A stretch of 11,361 bases of DNA from NCBI GenBank assembly GCA_002327985.1, contig DCVM01000171.1:1-11361 (forward strand). The letters are read 5' to 3'. Source of the stretch: Syntrophaceae bacterium UBA2188. GTDB taxonomy: Bacteria; Desulfobacterota; BSN033; UBA1163. Below are positions 6,575-11,361 of this stretch, one piece after another. A program made the position numbers and the translations under genes. Below the pieces are notes generated by a model that was given only the letters and a program-made list of their open reading frames with translations, was not told the origin of the DNA and made no database searches. Position 1 is the first letter of the stretch. Each line of letters begins with the position of its first letter.

Positions 6575-7867
6575 TTAATATTCTTTAACGATAATCTTGG
6601 CGCCTCCCAGATGATCGTGAACGCCAGCAATTAAAAATTGTTCGACATCGAGCACCGGATCCCCTGCATGTTGGACAATAGGGTCCGGGCAATAGATTTT
6701 GGTATCGGCTGTTCCTCCTAAAAAACGCTCTGCATCCAGAGGAATGTTAATCCTTTCCATGGTTGCCCCCACGGTGATAATCAGATTGACCGCCTCGGCA
6801 TTGAACAACAACGTATCCGCCAAGGTGCCATAGCTGATCAAGGGTTGGATAAAAATAGCTGTTTTCACTCCCAGCTTCTCGCATTCCTCTGCCACCAGGG
6901 CAAGGTCAACATGAGGCAGGCCGCCATGAATTTTGGTCAACACCACCCCATCCGCCCCCAACACATTTTTTACCAGATTAGAAGCCATCATCGCCTGCCG
7001 CGACCGGGTCACCGGTTCCATATTGGCCACGCCACAGACCACTCCTGCGAAGATCAAGTCTTTCCCGTGGCGTCGATACAGCTCTTTAATGACTCCATGA
7101 TTTTGAATCGTGTAGGTATCCAGGGCTCTAATAGTATGGGCCCCCACGACTCCTCCATCCAGAACTTCATTAGGATGAATGATCGTCGGTGTCAGATTCC
7201 GGACATCGGTTCCGTAAAAACATGGGTCAGAGATGCCGATGTGGTCATGTTGTGGACTATAGAGCTGATAATAATAGGCCACACGAGGGAGATTCGATTT
7301 TTTATTGAGACTTGGGATATCCAGTTCATAAATCTCCACCTCATCCACAGGGTGACCCTCGGCCCCTCGGGCTAAATAAACCGCTGTCTTCAATCCGGCC
7401 ATTTTTACGGCATCTTCAAAGTCGCGTTCCTCCGTCCCCTCGGAAATAGTGGGAGCAATACAGAGATGCTTCATCCTTGCGTATCTGCTCATTTCTGCTA
7501 CGAGGCCGGACATATCGAGGAGGGCTGAGTATTTCCGATTCGTGCCCGGGTTCGAGACAAGGACAGTGATGCCCCGAAGGGATCTGGTACGCCCGCTTCC
7601 GGCAGTCTGCATTTTTCCGATGAAACCAGGGAAATCCGCTTCCACCTTGTCAATTTTGCATCGGGGTTGGACGACATCCATCAGATTGACGATGCGGACC
7701 CGATCACCGGGGTAAACAAAATGGATGTCCACTGATTTAATGCGACGGTCCTTAAGAAGGATCTCTTCCAACTCTTTAGAATTGACATACAACACATGAT
7801 CCTCGGCATAGGTCTTGGATCCCGGTTTTAAGTCATGAATATCAATGGATTGAATCTCAAGTCTCAT
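6575..7867 (-). CDS. grdE: Component B subunit of a glycine/sarcosine/betaine-type reductase (GrdE/GrdG/GrdI family), apparently without the cleavage cysteine
   Basis: This is the partner of the selenoprotein B subunit in substrate binding. It begins MRLEIQSIDIHDL and carries LYVNSKELEE, AGSGRTRSLRGI, MSGLVAEMSRYA and HPNEVLDGGVVGAHTIRALD, all in the order expected for the family. In glycine-type GrdE the proprotein is cut before a Cys in an S-A-C-D-K-N context, making a pyruvoyl group that binds the substrate amine. Here the matching stretch reads R-A-L-D-T-Y, with L249 (codon 7121-7123) in the Cys place, and no Cys lies between residues 216 and 278. An uncleaved subunit is therefore predicted, as I recall for betaine-type GrdI. 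At 430 residues it is family length. I chose the ATG ending at 7867 because GAGAGG lies 5 nt upstream; the ATG ending at 7882 adds five residues but lacks a ribosome site. Confidence 0.9.
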   Translation of the reverse strand: MRLEIQSIDIHDLKPGSKTYAEDHVLYVNSKELEEILLKDRRIKSVDIHFVYPGDRVRIVNLMDVVQPRCKIDKVEADFPGFIGKMQTAGSGRTRSLRGITVLVSNPGTNRKYSALLDMSGLVAEMSRYARMKHLCIAPTISEGTEERDFEDAVKMAGLKTAVYLARGAEGHPVDEVEIYELDIPSLNKKSNLPRVAYYYQLYSPQHDHIGISDPCFYGTDVRNLTPTIIHPNEVLDGGVVGAHTIRALDTYTIQNHGVIKELYRRHGKDLIFAGVVCGVANMEPVTRSRQAMMASNLVKNVLGADGVVLTKIHGGLPHVDLALVAEECEKLGVKTAIFIQPLISYGTLADTLLFNAEAVNLIITVGATMERINIPLDAERFLGGTADTKIYCPDPIVQHAGDPVLDVEQFLIAGVHDHLGGAKIIVKEY

Positions 7868-7936
7868 AGGAGCCTCTCTCATTTCAGGGATTTCTTATTT
7901 TTCGGCAACCTTCAAAGGAATCAGTGCAAATTCGGT

Positions 7937-8428
7937 TTACGCTGATATCTTTTCACGTATCGCCTTGAACTCTTTCCCTATTTTTTCAATCTTCTCTGGC
8001 TCCACGGCCAGCGCCCAGATTCCAACATTTTCGTCATAGACTTCTTCTGGGGTTGCGTCTCTGATTTCGGGTTCCAAGATATGGTACACAGGGAGTTTCA
8101 ACGAAACTCCTGCCAAAGGCCCGGAAAAGCTGGGATCCCCATCCGTGACTGTTTCGGCAGAGATCAGTGCTCCGTCTAAGTCACTGGCTCCAAGCACCAC
8201 GATCAAGTTATTTGACGATTTTATTTTTTCTAACCCATCAGAAATTTTCTTGATCTGGGCCTGATTTTCCGGGTCCATGGTCCCTGCAGCTGTTCAGACA
8301 AAGCACTCGGTCACAGCATAAACGACATTGGCCCCGGCTGCTTCGAGGCATTTGGCAATCGAGGGCCCTTGAACCCCATCTCTTTCTCCAATGACAATGG
8401 CTGTCTTGCCCTTAAGCCAACTGTCCAT
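7937..8428 (-). CDS. grdA: Selenoprotein A of glycine/sarcosine/betaine reductase (GrdA), Sec45
   Basis: GrdA is the small shared selenoprotein that carries the carboxymethyl group on selenium between components B and C and is recycled by thioredoxin. The full frame starts at the ATG ending at 8428, with AGGAGG 6 nt upstream, and passes through an in-frame UGA at 8294-8296. The protein begins MDSWLKGKTAIVIGERDG and reads VTECFVU at 39-45, then TAAGTMDPENQ. C42 and Sec45 form the CxxU redox pair. The C-terminal part has GDPSFSGPLAGVSLKLPVYH and ends in AIREKISA. At 163 residues it is near the usual length of about 158. Calling UGA as stop leaves only a false 113-residue ORF from the ATG ending at 8278. 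It lies 30 bp after the iclR stop, so the two are probably cotranscribed. Confidence 0.96.
8271..8296 (-). promoter_or_regulatory. Candidate SECIS region for grdA UGA (weak structure)
   Basis: After the UGA (8294-8296) a SECIS is required by function. The best simple stem I see pairs GGG (8282-8284) with CCC (8271-8273) around an 8-nt loop, starting 10 nt after the UGA. This is only three pairs, much weaker than the element of the grdB-like gene. Longer or alternative folds may exist. The grdA sequence context is strongly conserved at protein level, which limits the use of base pairing as evidence. Confidence 0.3.
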
Positions 8429-8458
8429 TTCTAACCTCCTTTCCTGTCCATCAGGGTT

Positions 8459-9292
8459 TTAGATTTTTCCACTTTTCTTCGATGAAGAACCTTCCATCAC
8501 TAAAGGAGCCTCTATTTTGATTAAGGCCTCTGAGATCTCACGCGCAGTCTGGATCACCTTGGAAGCCAAAATTTTCTCCATTTGGCTTCTGCTGTATGCG
8601 GGCGTGGGTGCAGCAATGTTAATGGCGGCAACGGCATAACCCTGTTTATCTGCAATGGGAGCTGCCACCGCCCGGTTTCCAATGGAGAGTTCTTCATCGT
8701 TGATGGCATAACCCTTCTTGCGGACCTTCTCCAATTCATCCATAAACTGATCTAAACTTTTAATGGTGCGGGGGGTGAGGGGTTTAAATTCCAATGTCTT
8801 AAAAATGGGTTTGATCTTTTCCGATGCCCCCATTGCCATCAAGACTTTTCCCATGGCTGTGCAATAAACTGGAAGTTTGGTGCCAATCCGAATATCAAAG
8901 GGAAGATACTTTCTCTTTCTAATGCGAAGGAGGTAAATAATTTCTGATTCCTCTAAGATGGATAAGTTCACGGTTTCTTGGACTTCCTTGAAAAGTGACT
9001 CCAGATAGAATTGAGCGACTTCCTGCCAGGCTAACCCTGAAATACAGGAATGTCCAAGGGTGAGGACCTTTGGGGTAAGGTGATACCTTCTTTGCCCATC
9101 CTTTTGAATAAATCCGAGCTCCGTGAGGGTGTAACAGAGGCGAGTGGCCGTGGTTTTATTCGCTTCCAGTGAATTGGCGATTTCAGAAAGAGTGAGAGAA
9201 TGGTCGGCCTTGGAAAAGGCCTGAAGGACCGAGAGTCCCTTGGCTAACGAATTGATAAAGTACCGGGGTCGTTCGGTTTCGATATTACGCAT
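8459..9292 (-). CDS. IclR-family transcriptional regulator
   Basis: This 277-residue DNA-binding regulator probably senses a small carboxylate or related ligand and controls the Grd genes that follow 30 bp downstream. An N-terminal winged helix-turn-helix spans about residues 13-72, with NSLAKGLSVLQAFS, LTLSEIANSLEANKTTATRL and LTELGFIQKDGQRRYHLTPK. The C-terminal IclR effector domain follows, with features such as LPVYCTAMGKVLMA, VRKKGYAINDEELSIGNRAV and AAPIADKQGYAVAAINIAAP. The start codon sits inside a perfect palindrome, which suggests autoregulation. No strong ribosome site precedes this ATG at normal spacing, only a weak GGA about 9 nt away, yet there is no better in-frame start because a TAA lies about 33 nt upstream. 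It has the same orientation as its presumed targets, so iclR is probably the first gene of the Grd operon. Confidence 0.94.
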   Translation of the reverse strand: MRNIETERPRYFINSLAKGLSVLQAFSKADHSLTLSEIANSLEANKTTATRLCYTLTELGFIQKDGQRRYHLTPKVLTLGHSCISGLAWQEVAQFYLESLFKEVQETVNLSILEESEIIYLLRIRKRKYLPFDIRIGTKLPVYCTAMGKVLMAMGASEKIKPIFKTLEFKPLTPRTIKSLDQFMDELEKVRKKGYAINDEELSIGNRAVAAPIADKQGYAVAAINIAAPTPAYSRSQMEKILASKVIQTAREISEALIKIEAPLVMEGSSSKKSGKI

Positions 9293-9300
9293 AGCGTAAT
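9284..9300. promoter_or_regulatory. Perfect 17-bp palindrome over the iclR start codon, candidate operator
   Basis: ATTACGC (9284-9290) and GCGTAAT (9294-9300) are exact reverse complements around a 3-bp centre, and the iclR ATG (9290-9292) lies within. The site is about 25 bp downstream of the predicted -10 box, where a bound repressor could block early transcription. IclR-family proteins bind palindromic sites of this size, so autoregulation is a reasonable inference. The same 7-bp stem could also form in the mRNA and hide the start codon. I did not see a second copy in the window. Confidence 0.55.
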
Positions 9301-9322
9301 TCCATTTTGCAATGTTAAAATC

Positions 9323-9351
9323 ACTTTACACCCTCCTTTCTGGGTTGTCAA
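9323..9351 (-). promoter_or_regulatory. Putative sigma70-type promoter of iclR and the Grd operon
   Basis: On the minus strand a consensus TTGACA (9346-9351) is followed after exactly 17 nt by TAAAGT (9323-9328), a 4/6 match to TATAAT. Transcription would start about 25-30 nt before the iclR ATG, giving a very short leader. A ribosome-site-like AAAGGAGGG lies between the two boxes and would not be in that transcript. The element sits in the 141-bp gap after the acyl-CoA ligase gene, in which I see no clear terminator for the upstream genes. Confidence 0.55.
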
Positions 9352-9433
9352 GGGTTTTTTTAAGCCTCTGTTCAACCCTCTCCACCTCAGAAGCTCTTTC
9401 TGGATGCCTTAAGAATCGTTACCTGGGAAGGTT

Positions 9434-10993
9434 TCATGTCTTCTTCTCCCGATCATAGCAGCCTTTGGTCAAGTCAGATCGCTCCTGCTTTAAAACTTCC
9501 TTCATCACCCTTCCCATTACATTTTTGGGAAGATCGGGTCTGTACTCCAGATAACGGGGCACTTTGAAAGGGTCGAGTTCTCGGGAGAGAAATTCGATCA
9601 ACTCAGAGTAAGCCAAACATTGATCCCTCTTCAAAACGACATAAGCCTTCACCTCTTCATCCCCGAAACCGGATGGAGAGGGGATGCCTATTACGGCTGA
9701 TTCCAAGACCCGAGGGTGACGATGGATCACTGCTTCCACCTCCAATGCAGAGATATTTTCCCCTTTCCTTCGGATGATCTCCTTCATCCTACCGGTAAAG
9801 AAAAAGTACCCCTCCTCATCTCGATATCCGCTATCGCCGGTATGGAGCCAACCCTCATGAATGGTCTTGGAGGTAAGGTTTTCATCCTTGAAGTAGCCTT
9901 TCATGATCGCCGGATTTCGGATGACGATTTCCCCAACAGTATGGGGATAAACTTCCATCCCGTCCGGATTGATCACTTTCACTTCATTTTTAATTGCACC
10001 GTCTGGGAGAAGCATGGGAATGCCAATTCCCCCATCCTTCGATTCACTCTCCCTTGGACTCATAATCGCCAAAGGTGACTCCGTCAGGCTAAAGATGGTT
10101 TGAAGTCGGACGCCAAATCGCTTCTCAAAATCTCTGAAATGACCCTTCGGTGCACCACCAGCAATCACCTTCTCCACGGAATGCTCTTGATCTTTCTCTG
10201 AAACAGGTCGGTTGAAAAGGATATGGGTGAGGGGTAGGAGAAGGACGAGTTTCGTCGCCTGATAGTGTTTGGCCTGCTCCCATAACTTTGAGGCACTAAA
10301 TTTTTCAATGAGAATGAGACTCGCCCCGGCTGCGAGACTGCCCATCACGGAATAGGCCTGAGCATTAATGTGAAAGAGCGGATTGGCAGTCATCACTCGA
10401 TCTTCGGGCTCGATTCCCACCATATGGGCATAAGATTGCCCTGTCAGGACATAACTTTGATGAGGGAGCATCACCCCTTTCGGACTTCCTGTCGTGCCGG
10501 AGGTATAGACATAGACCGCATGCTCCTCTTCTGCAACGGGGACAGGGGGCAAAGAGTCTTTCTGCTTTTCCACCCACGATTCATAGTGGTAGCCTCTCGG
10601 AAAAGGGTCTCCCAGCATGATGATCTGAAGACTTGGATTTTCCTTCTTGAACTTCTCGAGAAAGTCGCGGTGCGCATTCTGGGCCACCAGTGCCTTCGCC
10701 TCTGAATGATTCACCACATAGAGGATCTCGCCTTCTTTGAGGGCTAAATTAATGGGAACCATCACCGCACCCATCTTGTTCAATCCAAACCATACATAAA
10801 GAAACTCGGGACAGTTGGACAGGAGAAGAGCAACCTTATCTCCTTTTCGAATCCCCAGTTCCAAAAATCCATTAGCGACCTGATTGCTTTTTTGATTCAG
10901 TGTGCGATAAGTCACCTCTTGATCTTGAAAATAGAGATAGACCTTCTCTGCATTTCCTTTGACCTGTTTTTCCAAAAGTTCCCTAATGTTCAT
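9434..10993 (-). CDS. CaiC-like acyl-CoA synthetase (ANL superfamily), catalytic Lys replaced by Arg
   Basis: This AMP-forming ligase would normally activate a carboxylate to an acyl-adenylate and then to acyl-CoA. The 519-residue length and overall sequence recall crotonobetaine/carnitine-CoA ligase CaiC, with GIRKGDKVALLLSNCPEF at 47-64 and GAVMVPIN at 75-82. The phosphate-binding motif YTSGTTGSPKGV is at 163-174, WLHTGDSGYRDEEGYFFF at 382-399, and RRKGENISALEVE at 408-420. The C-terminal catalytic motif, normally G-K after LPxxxx, reads LPKNVMGR, so R495 (codon AGG, 9509-9511) replaces the Lys needed for adenylation. The protein may be impaired in the first half-reaction or use a neighbouring Lys. 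Its ATG directly abuts the TAA of the upstream TRAP gene with no clear ribosome site, which implies translational coupling. The CaiC resemblance is from memory, and the substrate is unknown. Confidence 0.9.
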   Translation of the reverse strand: MNIRELLEKQVKGNAEKVYLYFQDQEVTYRTLNQKSNQVANGFLELGIRKGDKVALLLSNCPEFLYVWFGLNKMGAVMVPINLALKEGEILYVVNHSEAKALVAQNAHRDFLEKFKKENPSLQIIMLGDPFPRGYHYESWVEKQKDSLPPVPVAEEEHAVYVYTSGTTGSPKGVMLPHQSYVLTGQSYAHMVGIEPEDRVMTANPLFHINAQAYSVMGSLAAGASLILIEKFSASKLWEQAKHYQATKLVLLLPLTHILFNRPVSEKDQEHSVEKVIAGGAPKGHFRDFEKRFGVRLQTIFSLTESPLAIMSPRESESKDGGIGIPMLLPDGAIKNEVKVINPDGMEVYPHTVGEIVIRNPAIMKGYFKDENLTSKTIHEGWLHTGDSGYRDEEGYFFFTGRMKEIIRRKGENISALEVEAVIHRHPRVLESAVIGIPSPSGFGDEEVKAYVVLKRDQCLAYSELIEFLSRELDPFKVPRYLEYRPDLPKNVMGRVMKEVLKQERSDLTKGCYDREKKT

Positions 10994-11361
10994 TTATGAA
11001 TGAAGATTTTTCCTCTTGATGAATTGGAGAACCAAAATCAAGCCCAATGCGGCCATGCCGAAAAGATCGGTATAAACTCCAGGCTTAATCAATGTAAAGC
11101 CACCTGCCAGAAGAATGACTCGAGAAAGTATTCCTAAAGGTCCTAACATTTGTCCCATCAGTCCGGAACCCAGTGCGATGCAACCCAACATGGCCGTGAA
11201 GAAGGCCCAAAGAATATTAAGAAAATCACCCTGCCAGATCAGCACGGGTTGGAAGACGAAGAAATAGGGGACGATATAGGCAATTAACGCGAGACGCATC
11301 GCCATGAATCCAACTGCAAAGGGCGGAGCGCCGGCAATCCCGGCCCCTGCGTAAGCAGCCA
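10994..11361 (-). CDS. TRAP transporter fused permease, C-terminal fragment (cut by window edge)
   Basis: This is the last 121 residues of a second TRAP permease whose 5' part lies beyond the right edge. The frame is open to the edge. It begins AAYAGAGIGAPPFAVGFMAM and continues RLALIAYIVPYFFVFQPVLI, a pattern that matches the final third of the permease at 65-2008 (AAAIAGSDPMATGYQSMKLG, then YVVPFFFAINPALIMIG). Further hydrophobic segments follow, ending in FIKRKNLHS. It is not a broken gene; the ATG ending at 11305 is internal. The stop touches the CoA ligase start. A cognate binding protein would be expected upstream, outside the window. Confidence 0.9.
   Translation of the reverse strand, partial: AAYAGAGIAGAPPFAVGFMAMRLALIAYIVPYFFVFQPVLIWQGDFLNILWAFFTAMLGCIALGSGLMGQMLGPLGILSRVILLAGGFTLIKPGVYTDLFGMAALGLILVLQFIKRKNLHS

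Noticed and set aside
6845..7375. A 176-residue plus-strand ORF opposite the grdE-like gene.
   Set aside because: It is antisense to a well-conserved family protein, rich in His, Arg and Ile as expected of a shadow frame, and has no plausible domain.
7937..8278. A 113-residue ORF starting at the ATG ending at 8278, as an independent gene.
   Set aside because: It is the C-terminal part of GrdA after the Sec codon. The frame continues upstream to a proper start with AGGAGG, and the upstream residues are conserved GrdA sequence.
9244..9324. A 26-codon GTG-initiated ORF with a strong AAAGGAGGG site 6 nt upstream, overlapping the iclR start in another frame, as a possible leader peptide.
   Set aside because: The predicted promoter places this ribosome-like sequence between the -35 and -10 boxes, so it would not be in the transcript. 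The peptide has no attenuation-type codon run. It would deserve attention only if transcription starts further upstream.
9434..9436. The TGA ending the CoA ligase as another selenocysteine codon.
   Set aside because: It lies after a complete ANL protein, I see no conserved continuation, and the region past it enters the regulatory gap before iclR.
9716..10078. A 120-residue plus-strand ORF opposite the CoA ligase gene.
   Set aside because: It is antisense to conserved ANL motifs and shows no recognisable features of its own.

Overview
Every gene recognised in this window reads on the minus strand, so the biological order runs from high to low coordinates. The genes point to a strict anaerobe that makes selenoproteins. 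Moderate base composition, two TAXI-type TRAP transporters, a CaiC-like CoA ligase and an IclR regulator would fit a Desulfobacterota (deltaproteobacterial) lineage, but no marker gene proves this.

Layout in transcription order. (1) The C-terminal end of a fused TRAP permease (11361-10994) abuts a CaiC-like acyl-CoA ligase (10993-9434). (2) A 141-bp gap holds a good sigma70-type promoter and a perfect 17-bp palindrome over the start codon of an IclR-family regulator (9292-8459). (3) A compact glycine/sarcosine/betaine-reductase (Grd) cluster follows: grdA (8428-7937), a grdE/grdI-type component B subunit (7867-6575), a grdB/grdH-type component B subunit (6548-5187), a thioredoxin (5142-4819) and grdC (4798-3356). 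(4) A second promoter-like element precedes a TAXI TRAP binding protein (3280-2117), a strong intergenic hairpin and a complete fused TRAP permease (2008-65). The left edge is a hairpin terminator.

Two CDSs are selenoprotein genes with in-frame UGA codons that ordinary gene calling would break. GrdA reads C-F-V-U (Sec45, UGA at 8294-8296), and its first 50 residues are lost if UGA is read as stop. The GrdB-type subunit reads U-G-S-S-T-R-C (Sec363, UGA at 5460-5462), and its last 90 residues are lost. The second UGA is followed at a suitable distance by a perfect 7-bp stem with a GGG loop, a convincing bacterial SECIS.

Working model (inference): a TRAP transporter imports an organic acid or amine derivative; component B activates it and passes a carboxymethyl-like group to Sec of GrdA; GrdC receives the acyl thioester; thioredoxin supplies electrons. 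The cluster departs from textbook glycine reductase in several ways. No grdD or thioredoxin reductase gene is present. The GrdE-type subunit has Leu where the pyruvoyl-forming Cys is expected. The GrdB Sec motif is UxxSxxC, not UxxCxxC. The adjacent CoA ligase carries Arg in place of the catalytic C-terminal Lys. Together these suggest a Grd-type reductase with an uncharacterised substrate, possibly one without a primary amine, and perhaps a different fate for the acyl product.
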